From NCBI RefSeq assembly GCF_900089605.1, contig NZ_LT594324.1, forward strand, positions 4,464,001 to 4,528,000: a stretch of 64,000 nucleotides of DNA. The letters are read 5' to 3'. The translations under genes and the position numbers were made by a program. Positions 26,687-34,297 of this stretch are shown piece by piece (the first letter of the stretch is position 1; every line of letters begins with the position of its first letter). The DNA comes from Micromonospora narathiwatensis (GTDB lineage: Bacteria; Actinomycetota; Actinomycetes; Mycobacteriales; Micromonosporaceae). Below the pieces are notes generated by a model. It did no database searches. It was not told the DNA's origin and was given only the letters and a program-made list of their open reading frames with translations.

Positions 26687-26745
26687 CAGAGTCTTCCTTC
26701 ATTCGCGACTGCGGGGCTCCGCTCCGCTGCACTCCTCGCGCTCAT
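26686..26745 (-). CDS. Repeat-derived mini-ORF before the DppB-type permease
   Basis: ATG 26745 to TGA 26686 encodes MSARSAAERSPAVANEGRL. GGGGTG precedes the ATG, and the stop overlaps the permease start as TGATG. It is the same element type as the tandem mini-ORFs 1 kb upstream. It fills nearly the whole gap between the two permease genes. Confidence 0.45.
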   Translation of the reverse strand: MSARSAAERSPAVANEGRL

Positions 26746-26755
26746 CACGACACCC

Positions 26756-27763
26756 CTACCGGGACGACTTCGGGTCGAGCGCGTCACGCAGCGCGTCGCC
26801 GAGCAGGTTGAAGGCGAGCACGAGGATGAAGATCGTGACGCCGGGGAAGAAGACGTACGCCGGGTCGGTCTGCAGGTACGGGATGCTCTGGAAGATCATC
26901 CGACCGAAGTCGGCGGTCGGTTCGAGGATGCCGATGCCGAGGAAGGACAGTGCCGCCTCGCCGGTGATGTACTGCGGCACCGCCAGCGAGAACGCGACCA
27001 GGATCGGCGCCCAGAGGTTCGGCAGGAGCTGCCGGAAGAGCATGTGCCCCAGCCCGGCCCCGCTGGCCCGGGCGGCCTCCACGAACTCCCGTTCGCGCAG
27101 CGATATCACCTGACCGCGGACCAGCCGCGCGGTACTCGTCCAGCCGAACGCGGCGAAGATGCCGATGAGGACGGCCACCTGGAACGCCGGCGGCACCTCC
27201 TCGCGGGGGCCGTAGAAGCGCAGCCCGACGGTCGGCACCACAGCCAGGGCGAAGATGAGGAACGGCAGGGCCAGCGCCACATCGGTGATCCAGCTGATCA
27301 CCGTGTCGACGATCCCGCCCAGGAACCCGGCGAGGATGCCGGCCGCCACACCGATGGCGGTGGTGACCAGGGCGGCGGCGAACGCGATGAACAGCGAGGT
27401 CCGCATGCCGTACACCATCCGGACGAAGATGTCCCGGCCCAGCCGGGGTTCCAGCCCGAACCAGTGGTCGCCGGTGATGCCGCCTACGTATCCCAGCGGC
27501 ATGCCGTTGCCGTCCAGAAGCTGCTGGAACTGCTCGTTCGGGCCGACCCCGTACAGCTTGGAGACCAGCGGCGCGGCGAGGGCCAGCACGATGAAGAACA
27601 GCAGCACCACGCCGCTGACCATGGCCGTACGGTCCCGGCGCAGCCGGGCCCAGGCGAGTTGGCCGGGAGACCTCCCGACGATCCCCCGCTCGTCGGGCTT
27701 GACGGTGTCGGCGGCCGGCTCGATCTCGGCCCGCGCCGCGCCCTCAACCGGAGACAGGCTCAC
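26756..27763 (-). CDS. Peptide ABC transporter permease, DppC type
   Basis: 335 residues. The N-terminal cytosolic ~50 residues include the OppC-like RRDRTAMVSGVVLLFFIVLALAAPL, then five further transmembrane segments and the EAA loop VEAARASGAGLGHMLFRQLLPNLWAPI. GTG 27763 lies inside the first unit of a 59-bp tandem repeat. The repeat supplies its ribosome site GAGGTG and the stop codon of a preceding mini-ORF (GTGA overlap). Confidence 0.92.
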   Translation of the reverse strand: MSLSPVEGAARAEIEPAADTVKPDERGIVGRSPGQLAWARLRRDRTAMVSGVVLLFFIVLALAAPLVSKLYGVGPNEQFQQLLDGNGMPLGYVGGITGDHWFGLEPRLGRDIFVRMVYGMRTSLFIAFAAALVTTAIGVAAGILAGFLGGIVDTVISWITDVALALPFLIFALAVVPTVGLRFYGPREEVPPAFQVAVLIGIFAAFGWTSTARLVRGQVISLREREFVEAARASGAGLGHMLFRQLLPNLWAPILVAFSLAVPQYITGEAALSFLGIGILEPTADFGRMIFQSIPYLQTDPAYVFFPGVTIFILVLAFNLLGDALRDALDPKSSR

Positions 27764-27822
27764 TGCGACACCTCAATTCGCGACTGCGGGGCTCGCAACA
27801 CCGGCTCGCTCCTCGCGCTCAC
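27760..27822 (-). CDS. Tandem mini-ORF, third in the relay
   Basis: 20 codons plus TGA, peptide [20 protein letters not shown]. The GTG overlaps the stop of the preceding mini-ORF; its TGA overlaps the permease GTG (GTGA at 27763-27760). Confidence 0.45.
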   Translation of the reverse strand: MSARSEPVLRAPQSRIEVSQ

Positions 27823-27881
27823 TGCGACACCTCAATTCGCGACTGCGGGGCTCGCAACACCGGCTCGCTCCTCGCGCTCAC
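27819..27881 (-). CDS. Tandem mini-ORF, second in the relay
   Basis: Same 20-codon peptide as its neighbours, linked to each by a 4-nt GTGA overlap. The internal GAGGTG five bases before each next GTG can act as a ribosome site. Confidence 0.45.
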   Translation of the reverse strand: MSARSEPVLRAPQSRIEVSQ

Positions 27882-27940
27882 TGCGACACCTCAATTCGCG
27901 ACTGCGGGGCTCGCAACACCGGCTCGCTCCTCGCGCTCAC
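27878..27940 (-). CDS. Tandem mini-ORF, first in the relay
   Basis: The GTG overlaps the stop of the ATPase gene (GTGA). That ATPase gene ends in EVSQ-stop, identical to the end of the mini-ORF peptide, so the duplication boundary lies in the last codons of the ATPase gene. Confidence 0.45.
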   Translation of the reverse strand: MSARSEPVLRAPQSRIEVSQ

Positions 27941-28950
27941 TGCGACACCTCCACGGATTCGCTGGTCCCGACGCCGAGCGGCCCCTGTTCGGGGTAGTGG
28001 CAGGCGGTGAGTTGGTTGCCGCCGTCGCGGGTGATCAGGGTGGGTTCGTCGGTGGCGCAGTTGTCCTGGGCTTTCCAGCAGCGGGTGCGGAAGCGGCAGC
28101 CCGAGGGTGGGTTGAGTGGGGTGGGTACGTCGCCGGTGAGGCGGATCCGTCCGGCCGGGCCGAGGGTGGTGACGTCGGGGATGGCGGAGAGCAGGGCGCG
28201 GGTGTACGGGTGTTGGGGTCGGGTGTAGATGTCGTCGCGGTCGCCGATCTCGACGATTTTGCCGAGGTACATGACGGCGACGCGGTGGCAGAAGTGGCGG
28301 ACGACGGCGAGGTCGTGGGCGATGAACACGAAGGCCAGGTCGAGGTCGCGTTGCAGGTCGCGTAGCAGGTTGATGACCTGGGCCTGGATGGAGACGTCGA
28401 GGGCGGAGACGGGTTCGTCGGCGACGATGAGTTTGGGGCGCAGCGCGAGGGCGCGGGCGATGCCGATGCGTTGGCGTTGCCCGCCGGAGAACTCGTGGGG
28501 GTAGCGGTTGTAGTGCTCGGGGTTCAGGCCGACGAGTTCGAGGAGTTCCTGGACGCGTTTGCGGGTGCCGCCGGGTGGGTTGATCCGGTTGACCTGCAGT
28601 GGCATGGCGACGATCCGGCCGACGGTGTGGCGGGGGTTCAGCGAGGCGTACGGGTCCTGGAAGATGATCTGGAGGTCCTGCCGCAGCGGCCGTAACTCGC
28701 CACGGCGGGCGTGGGTGATGTCCCGGCCGGCGAACTCGATCGTCCCGGCGGTGGGTTCGAGCAGGCGTACCAGCATCCGTCCGGTGGTGGTCTTGCCGCA
28801 CCCGGACTCCCCGACCAGGCCCAACGTCTCACCCGGACGTACCTCGAAATCCAGGCCGTCGACCGCCCGCACGGCACTCTTGGCCCGAAAGCCCTCACGG
28901 ACCGGGAAATGCTTGGTCAGCCCACGCACCCTGAGCAGTGGCTCGGTCAT
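27937..28950 (-). CDS. Oligopeptide ABC transporter ATPase, DppF type
   Basis: 337 residues with Walker [11 protein letters not shown]-loop QDPYASLNP, signature [15 protein letters not shown], Walker [15 protein letters not shown] and the OppF-specific C-terminal [14 protein letters not shown] cysteine cluster (Fe-S or zinc in related ATPases). ATG 28950 overlaps the stop of the DppD-type gene as ATGA. Most of the coding strand between about 27990 and 28780 uses C- and A-ending codons (CCA, AAA, GAA), opposite to its neighbour; see findings. Confidence 0.93.
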   Translation of the reverse strand: MTEPLLRVRGLTKHFPVREGFRAKSAVRAVDGLDFEVRPGETLGLVGESGCGKTTTGRMLVRLLEPTAGTIEFAGRDITHARRGELRPLRQDLQIIFQDPYASLNPRHTVGRIVAMPLQVNRINPPGGTRKRVQELLELVGLNPEHYNRYPHEFSGGQRQRIGIARALALRPKLIVADEPVSALDVSIQAQVINLLRDLQRDLDLAFVFIAHDLAVVRHFCHRVAVMYLGKIVEIGDRDDIYTRPQHPYTRALLSAIPDVTTLGPAGRIRLTGDVPTPLNPPSGCRFRTRCWKAQDNCATDEPTLITRDGGNQLTACHYPEQGPLGVGTSESVEVSQ

Positions 28951-30050
28951 TGCGCGACTCCCACCTGGGCGATGTCCTGCCGGTAGAGCCTGGTGCGTTC
29001 CTCGGCGGGCAGATGGCAGGCGACCAGGTGGCCCGCCTCCCCGGCCGCGCGCAGCTCCGGCACCACCGTGGCCGAGCGGTCGCCGTTGCGGCCGGCGTAC
29101 CGGCAACGCGGATGGAACGCACACCCCGACGGCAAATTGATCAACGACGGCGGATTACCCCGAATCGGCACCAGATCCGCGCCCGCGTCACCACGCAACG
29201 ACGGCACACTCGACAACAACCCCCACGTGTACGGATGCTGCGGCCGACGCAACACCTGCTCCACACCACCGTGCTCGACCGCCCGCCCCCCATACATCAC
29301 CAACACGTCATCAGCCACCTGAGACACCACACCCAGGTCATGCGTGATCAAAACAATCGCCGACCGGAACTCCGCCTGCAGATCCGCCAACAAATCCAGA
29401 ATCTGCGCCTGCACCGTCACATCCAACGCCGTCGTCGGCTCATCCGCGATCAACAGATCCGGATCGTTCACCAACGCCATCGCGATCATCGCCCGCTGCC
29501 GCATCCCACCCGAAAACTCATGCGGATACTGATCGAACCGCCGCCCCGGCTGCGGAATCCCCACCCGACCCAACATGTCCACCGCCCGCCGCCGCGCCTC
29601 CCGCCTCCCCGCCCCCGGGTGATGCACCCGAAACGCCTCAGCGATCTGCCGACCCACCGTGTAGTACGGATGCAACGCCGACAACGGATCCTGAAAGACC
29701 ATCGCCATGTCCCGACCCCGCAGCCGCCGCACCTCCTCCTCCGGAAGCCCGACCAACTGACGGCCCCCGACGGAGATCTCCCCCGTGATGCTCGTGCGCT
29801 TGGCGTTGTGCAGACCCAGAATCGCCAGCGACGTCACACTCTTACCCGAGCCCGACTCACCGACGATCCCCAACGTGCGCCCCCGCGCCACCGAGAACGA
29901 CACCCCGTCCACCGCCCGGACCACACCGTCCTCGGTGTCGAACCGCACCCGCAGATCCTTCACCCGCAGATAGGGACCCTCACCCGAGCGCTGCTCCGGG
30001 ACCTCATGGCGGTCCGGTTCCCCGGACGGCGCCGACTCCGACCTGCCCAC
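28947..30050 (-). CDS. Oligopeptide ABC transporter ATPase, DppD type
   Basis: 367 residues, first gene of the importer operon. It has Walker [11 protein letters not shown]-loop [14 protein letters not shown], signature [15 protein letters not shown], Walker [15 protein letters not shown] and the C-terminal [12 protein letters not shown] cysteine motif of the OppD/F C-domain. The GTG at 30050 has GGGGGAGGCGG upstream. The coding strand is rich in G- and T-ending codons (TTG, AGT, CGT, GGT). A near-consensus promoter and an operator-like palindrome precede the gene. Confidence 0.93.
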   Translation of the reverse strand: MGRSESAPSGEPDRHEVPEQRSGEGPYLRVKDLRVRFDTEDGVVRAVDGVSFSVARGRTLGIVGESGSGKSVTSLAILGLHNAKRTSITGEISVGGRQLVGLPEEEVRRLRGRDMAMVFQDPLSALHPYYTVGRQIAEAFRVHHPGAGRREARRRAVDMLGRVGIPQPGRRFDQYPHEFSGGMRQRAMIAMALVNDPDLLIADEPTTALDVTVQAQILDLLADLQAEFRSAIVLITHDLGVVSQVADDVLVMYGGRAVEHGGVEQVLRRPQHPYTWGLLSSVPSLRGDAGADLVPIRGNPPSLINLPSGCAFHPRCRYAGRNGDRSATVVPELRAAGEAGHLVACHLPAEERTRLYRQDIAQVGVAQ

Positions 30051-30075
30051 GACCGCCTCCCCCTCAGTGATGAAG

Positions 30076-30095
30076 AGAACTTACAACAAAGTTCT
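30076..30095. promoter_or_regulatory. Operator-like palindrome upstream of the oligopeptide importer
   Basis: AGAACTT-ACAACA-AAGTTCT has perfect 7-bp arms. It lies just downstream of the -10 of the predicted importer promoter, over the likely start of transcription, so a bound repressor would block it. The cognate regulator is not in the window. Confidence 0.6.
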
Positions 30096-30102
30096 GGAGG
30101 CG

Positions 30103-30131
30103 AAAATAAGCTACAAAACGTGGGATGTCAG
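30103..30131 (-). promoter_or_regulatory. Sigma-A-type promoter of the oligopeptide importer operon
   Basis: On the minus strand CTGACA (30131-30126), a 17-nt spacer and TATTTT (30108-30103). This is the best -35/-10 pair I see in the window, in an unusually A+T-rich stretch. Transcription would start near 30096, about 45 nt before the GTG. Confidence 0.6.
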
Positions 30132-30219
30132 TGGGCTGAGCGTAACGAGTGGGTTTCGGGCTTGACCAGCCCTCAGCCCGCCGCCGCACGTCGGGTGTGG
30201 CCATGGCCGGAGGACTCAG

Positions 30220-30324
30220 GTGAAGATGTCCGCCCGGGAGCTGTCGGTGACCAAGCCCGGCGAGGTGCTGGAGTTGAGTGAGCCCGTACGCGCCACGATC
30301 CGGCCGGAGGATCTCGTCTCCTGA
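30220..30324 (+). CDS. Possible 34-residue protein upstream of tldD
   Basis: GTG 30220 with GGAGGA five bases upstream opens 34 codons. The sequence begins VKMSARELSVTKPGEVLEL and ends IRPEDLVS. It lies on the tldD strand, ends 32 bp before the tldD leader, and fills part of the 341-bp gap between the importer and tldD. The ideal ribosome site is the main support; the remaining gap holds only the promoter elements listed. Not recognised. Confidence 0.4.
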   Translation: MKMSARELSVTKPGEVLELSEPVRATIRPEDLVS

Positions 30325-30344
30325 CGGATGTCGGTCCGCTCGCC

Positions 30345-30350
30345 TAGGGT
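30345..30350 (+). promoter_or_regulatory. -10-like TAGGGT before the tldD leader mini-ORF
   Basis: TAGGGT, 6 nt, then ATG 30357 of the mini-ORF. The tldD message would begin with the mini-ORF start codon. Confidence 0.45.
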
Positions 30351-30356
30351 CGGCGC

Positions 30357-30395
30357 ATGAGCGAGCGCCAGCGAGCGAAGCGGGACCCGGCATGA
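30357..30395 (+). CDS. Leader mini-ORF of tldD
   Basis: 12 codons, MSERQRAKRDPA, ending in an ATGA overlap with the tldD start. It resembles the other repeat-derived mini-ORFs (GAGCGAGCGCAGCGAG-like DNA). Confidence 0.4.
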   Translation: MSERQRAKRDPA

Positions 30396-31822
30396 GCGAA
30401 TTCGATGCGGCGTCCGACGCCGTCCAGGCCGCCCTCGACGCGGGAGCACGGTACGCGGACGTCCGGGTGATGCACCGCCGCTACGAGTCGATGTCGGCCC
30501 GCAACGGCGACATCGAGGAGCTGACCCAGGACGAGAGCATCGGGCTGGGCGTCCGGGCGCTGGTCGGGTCGAGCTGGGGCTTTCACGCCGTACCCGAGCT
30601 GTCGGAAGCCCGCGACGCCGGCCGGCGCGCCGCGGCGATCGCCACCGCGAGCGCGCGCGTCCCCGGCCCGCCGATCGACCTGGTCCCCGTCGAGGCGACC
30701 GTCGCGAGCTGGGCCTCGGGGTGCGAGGTGGACCCGCTCGGCGTCCCGCTCTCCGACAAGGGTGACCTGCTGGTCCGCGCCACCGAGACGATGCGCGCGC
30801 ACGGCGCCGACCTGGCCGAGGGCCTCTACCAGATCTGGGACACCACGAAGTGGTTCGTCTCCAGCGAGGGGCACCGGATCGACCAGCGCATCCGCGAGTG
30901 CGGTGGCGGCATCTCGGCCACCTCGATCGGCGACGGCGAGACCCAGCGCCGGTCCTACCCGAGCTACCGCGGGCAGTACGGCACCACCGGCTGGGAGCTG
31001 GTCACCTCGCTCGACCTGGCCGCGCACGCCGCCCGGGTCGCCGAGGAGTCCCGGGAGCTGCTCACCGCGGCGGAGTGCCCGGCCGGCGAGACCGACCTGA
31101 TCCTCGGCGGCGAGCAGCTCGCCCTGCAGATCCACGAATCGGTCGGGCACGCCATCGAGTTGGACCGGATCCTCGGCTGGGAGGCCGCCTTCGCCGGGAC
31201 GTCCTGGTTGGATCTGACCCGGCTCGGGGCGCTGCGTTACGGCTCCGAGCTGATGAACGTCACCATCGACCCGACCATCCCGGGCGCGCTGGGCAGCTTC
31301 GGCTTCGACGACGAGGGCTCACCGGCGGTCAAGCGGGACGCGGTCCGCGCGGGACGCTGGGTGGGGGTGCTCGCCGGCCGGGACTCGGCCGCCGTCGCCG
31401 GTCTCGGCTACGGCGGCAGCGTACGGGCGGACGGCTGGGCCCGACTGCCGATGGTGCGGATGACCAACGTGGGCCTGGAACCGGGCCCGCACACCCTCGA
31501 CGAGATCATCGAGGCCACCGACGACGGGGTGCTGATGGACATCAACCGCTCCTGGTCGATCGACGACAAGCGACTCAACTTCCAGTTCGGTTGCGAGGTC
31601 GGCTGGGAGGTGCGGAAGGGCCGGCGGGGGCGGATGCTGCGCAACCCCACCTACACCGGCATCGGGCCGGTCTTCTGGCGCTCGATGGACATGCTCTCCT
31701 CCGAGATCGTGCCGTGGGGCACGCCGAACTGCGGCAAGGGTCAGCCGGGCCAGGTCGGGCACACCGGTCACCCGGCCGCCCCCGCCCGCTTCCGCAACGT
31801 CCGGGTGGGGGTAAGGGCATGA
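30392..31822 (+). CDS. tldD: TldD zinc metalloprotease subunit
   Basis: 476 residues. The metalloprotease motif HESVGH gives His248-Glu249-x-x-x-His253, the HEXXXH signature of TldD. The N-terminal domain includes RYADVRVMHRR and the C-terminus the conserved NPTYTGIGPVFWRSMD...PNCGKGQPGQ segment. TldD with TldE forms a heterodimeric protease that degrades unfolded peptides and, in some bacteria, removes leader peptides from ribosomal peptide products. ATG 30392 lacks a good ribosome site and overlaps a 12-codon leader ORF, so it probably relies on coupling. Confidence 0.93.
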   Translation: MSEFDAASDAVQAALDAGARYADVRVMHRRYESMSARNGDIEELTQDESIGLGVRALVGSSWGFHAVPELSEARDAGRRAAAIATASARVPGPPIDLVPVEATVASWASGCEVDPLGVPLSDKGDLLVRATETMRAHGADLAEGLYQIWDTTKWFVSSEGHRIDQRIRECGGGISATSIGDGETQRRSYPSYRGQYGTTGWELVTSLDLAAHAARVAEESRELLTAAECPAGETDLILGGEQLALQIHESVGHAIELDRILGWEAAFAGTSWLDLTRLGALRYGSELMNVTIDPTIPGALGSFGFDDEGSPAVKRDAVRAGRWVGVLAGRDSAAVAGLGYGGSVRADGWARLPMVRMTNVGLEPGPHTLDEIIEATDDGVLMDINRSWSIDDKRLNFQFGCEVGWEVRKGRRGRMLRNPTYTGIGPVFWRSMDMLSSEIVPWGTPNCGKGQPGQVGHTGHPAAPARFRNVRVGVRA

Positions 31823-33231
31823 GTGAGCTGGAGATCGCCGGTCAGGTCGTCGAGCTGGTCCGCCGGCTCGCCGGGCCGGACGCGCAGGCCGAGGTCACGG
31901 TGACCCGGGCCGACCTGGCACTGACCCGGTTCGCGAACTCGTTCATCCATCAGAACGTCGCCGAGTCGGGCACGGCGGTGCGGCTGCGGCTGCACGCCGG
32001 TGGGCGGACGGCGGCCGGCAGCGGCAGCCTGGTCGACCGCGACGGGCTGACCGCCCTGGTCGAGCGGACCCTGGCGGCGGCCCGGCTCGCCCCGCCCGAT
32101 CCGGCCTGGCCGGGGCTCACCCCGCCGTCGCCGGTCCCGCCGGGGACGGCCCTCGACGAGGCCACCGCGTACGCGTCTCCCGACGAGCGGGCCGCCCGGG
32201 TACGCGCCTTCGTGGACGCGGCCGGCGGGCTGGAGACGGCCGGCTACTGCCGGACGGCGTACCGGTCGGGGGCGTTCGCCAACTCGGCCGGGCACTCGGC
32301 GGTGGGGCGGATGGCCGAGGCGGCGATGGACGGCATCGCGCGTACGGGCGGGGCCGACGGGGTGGCCCGGCGCTGCGCCGACCGGCTCGGCGAGCTGGAC
32401 GGCGGGGTGCTCGGCGCGCGGGCGGCGGCGAAGGCGCGGGCCGCGACGGATCCGGTCGAGCTGCCGCCGGGGCGGTACGACGTGGTGCTCGAACCGGCCG
32501 CGGTCGCCGACCTGCTGCAGAACCTCGCCTGGTTCGGCTTCAACGGCAAGCGGCACGCCGAGCGGCAGTCCTTCGTCGAACTCGGCACCGCCCAGTTCGA
32601 TCCGTCGGTGACCCTGGTCGACGATCCGCCGCACGCCTCCGCCCTGCCGTACGACATGGAGGGCACCTCCCGGGGCGCGCTGACCCTGGTGGACGAAGGC
32701 ACCACCGTGGCGGTGGCGCACGACCGACGCAGCGGCGCCGAGGCGGGGGCCGCCTCCACCGGTCACGGGATGCCCGGCGCGTCCACCTTCGGCCCGATCC
32801 CGCACAACCTCCGCCTGCTCCCGGCCGCCGCCCGTGCGGTCGGTGGCGACAGCCCGTCGCCGGTCGGGCCGGGCGGCGACGGGACGGCGGCCGGGGCGGT
32901 GGCCGACGCGGACACTGCGGCGCTGGTCGCCGGGGTGAAGCGTGGGCTGCTGGTCAGCGACTTCTGGTACACCCGGGTGCTCGACCCGAAGCGCCTGGTC
33001 ATCACCGGGCTGACCCGGAACGGGGTCTGGCTGGTCGAGGACGGGGTGCCCACCCGGGCGGTCCGCGACTTCCGCTTCACCGAGTCGTACCCGCGCGCGC
33101 TGGGGCCCGGCCGGGTGCTCGGTCTGGGCCGGCAGCCGGTCCGCCAGCCGGACCGGGTCGACGGCTCCTGGTGGGAGGCGCCGCCGCTGCGGCTGGCGTC
33201 GTGGAACTTCACCGGTGGCGCGTCGGGCTGA
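31819..33231 (+). CDS. tldE: TldE/PmbA-like protease subunit
   Basis: 470 residues, U62-family partner that lacks the HEXXXH motif and shapes the substrate channel of TldD. Recognisable segments: VTVTRADLALTRFANSFIHQNV at the N-terminus and PYDMEGTSRGALTLVDEGTTV with LVSDFWYTRVLDPKRLVITGLTRNGVWLVEDG near the end. ATG 31819 overlaps the tldD stop as ATGA. After the stop is a 249-bp gap to sdhC; see the next entry. Confidence 0.91.
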   Translation: MSELEIAGQVVELVRRLAGPDAQAEVTVTRADLALTRFANSFIHQNVAESGTAVRLRLHAGGRTAAGSGSLVDRDGLTALVERTLAAARLAPPDPAWPGLTPPSPVPPGTALDEATAYASPDERAARVRAFVDAAGGLETAGYCRTAYRSGAFANSAGHSAVGRMAEAAMDGIARTGGADGVARRCADRLGELDGGVLGARAAAKARAATDPVELPPGRYDVVLEPAAVADLLQNLAWFGFNGKRHAERQSFVELGTAQFDPSVTLVDDPPHASALPYDMEGTSRGALTLVDEGTTVAVAHDRRSGAEAGAASTGHGMPGASTFGPIPHNLRLLPAAARAVGGDSPSPVGPGGDGTAAGAVADADTAALVAGVKRGLLVSDFWYTRVLDPKRLVITGLTRNGVWLVEDGVPTRAVRDFRFTESYPRALGPGRVLGLGRQPVRQPDRVDGSWWEAPPLRLASWNFTGGASG

Positions 33232-33480
33232 CCGAACCCGCCGTTTCAAGATATTGATCTTGCTTCGGGTCTTTCCAACCTGCTGGACACACGGGACACT
33301 GCGTTGCGCGGCCACGCCGCGAAGATCGGCGTAACGTGTGTCATTTAGCTGCGCCGGTTTGACGGCGTGGTCGTTGGTGTGCGCAAGACGTGGCAGTGGA
33401 CGCGGTCTCGCCGGTCCACTGGCCGGTAACGGAAGGTGATCCGCCGCCCCCGCGAGGGCGCCGTCAGGGAGACGACTGGA
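33232..33480 (+). other. Intergenic region before sdhC, with a small palindrome
   Basis: No gene seen. CAAGAT-ATTG-ATCTTG (33246-33261) is a perfect 6-bp-arm palindrome followed by a T-rich run and may terminate tldDE. The rest should contain the sdh promoter; TTGACG at 33358 is a possible -35, but I cannot place a convincing -10. Confidence 0.4.
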
Positions 33481-34287
33481 ATGACATCAACGGCAACGAG
33501 GCCGCGTGGGGCGCGAGCACGCGCCGCGATCGCGGCGAAGACGTTGCGGACCGACCGCTGGTGGTTCGCGCCACTGATCACCGTCGTCGGCCTCAGCGCC
33601 TGGATCATCTACGCGACGGTCCGGGTCTTCATGCACAAGTGGTACTGGGTCGGGGAGTTCCACTACCTGACGCCGTTCTACTCCCCGTGCGTGACCGACC
33701 GGTGCGTCGAGGGCTCGGCCCACGTGGGCACCTACCTGCCCGGCTGGTGGATCATCCCGGACGCGGCGTTCACCCTGCCGTTCCTGCTGCTGTTCCGGCT
33801 GACCTGCTACTACTACCGCAAGGCCTACTACCGGTCGTTCTGGCTCTCGCCGCCGGCCTGCGCGGTCCCGGACGGGCACCAGGCGTACGGCGGGGAGACC
33901 CGGTTCCCGCTGCTCGGGCAGAACCTGCACCGCTACTTCTTCTACGCCGCCGCGATCATCTCGATCATCAACACGTACGACGCCGTCTACGCCTTCCACT
34001 CCCCCAAGGGGTTCGGCTTCGGGCTCGGCAACCTGGTCCTGATCGGGAACGTCGTGATGCTCTGGGCGTACACCATCTCCTGCCACTCGTGCCGGCACAT
34101 CATCGGCGGCCGGCTCAAGCACTTCTCGAAGCACCCGGTGCGCTACAAGGCCTGGACCTTCGTCTCCTGGCTCAACGTCCGGCACATGCAGCTCGCCTGG
34201 ATCACCCTCGGCACCCTGGCCCTCACCGACTTCTACGTCATGGCGGTCGCGGCCGGCTGGTTCAACGACCTGCGGTTCATCAACTGA
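33481..34287 (+). CDS. sdhC: Succinate dehydrogenase membrane subunit (Sdh1 type)
   Basis: 268-residue polytopic protein with five hydrophobic helices, matching the FrdC-like membrane anchor of the actinobacterial Sdh1 complex (Rv0249c type) rather than the two-protein SdhC/SdhD anchor. Conserved features: KWYWVGEFHYLTPFYSPC, GWWIIPDAAFTLPFLLLFRLTCYYYRKAYYR, SCHSCRHIIGG and the end NVRHMQLAWITLGTLALTDFYV. Its His residues could bind haem or quinone. The ATG at 33481 has AGGGAG about 9 nt upstream. It is the first gene of sdhCAB. Confidence 0.9.
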   Translation: MTSTATRPRGARARAAIAAKTLRTDRWWFAPLITVVGLSAWIIYATVRVFMHKWYWVGEFHYLTPFYSPCVTDRCVEGSAHVGTYLPGWWIIPDAAFTLPFLLLFRLTCYYYRKAYYRSFWLSPPACAVPDGHQAYGGETRFPLLGQNLHRYFFYAAAIISIINTYDAVYAFHSPKGFGFGLGNLVLIGNVVMLWAYTISCHSCRHIIGGRLKHFSKHPVRYKAWTFVSWLNVRHMQLAWITLGTLALTDFYVMAVAAGWFNDLRFIN

Positions 34288-34297
34288 AGGCCCTCAC

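Larger units (their letters stand above)
27761..27951. repeat. Perfect 59-bp tandem repeat, three units plus a partial
   Basis: Units at 27761-27819, 27820-27878 and 27879-27937 are identical; 27938-27951 repeats the first 14 bases. Read on the minus strand, each unit holds GTGAGCGCGAGGAGCGAGC at one end and GAGGTGTCGCAGTGA at the other. It connects the stop of the downstream-type ATPase gene to the start of the DppC-type permease. Perfect identity implies recent duplication or active homogenisation. It is not a CRISPR: there are no spacers. Confidence 0.97.

Noticed and set aside
27761..27951. Tandem repeat as a possible CRISPR array
   Set aside because: The units are directly adjacent with no variable spacers and no cas genes nearby; they are coding-phase mini-ORFs.
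27878..28801. Arg/His/Pro-rich 307-codon frame over the DppF-type gene
   Set aside because: It is another frame of the same strand created by skewed codon use; the ABC ATPase motifs lie in the other frame.
30064..30393. Minus-strand frame of 109 codons between the importer and tldD
   Set aside because: It is antisense to the promoter region and to the tldD leader, with a non-protein-like composition.
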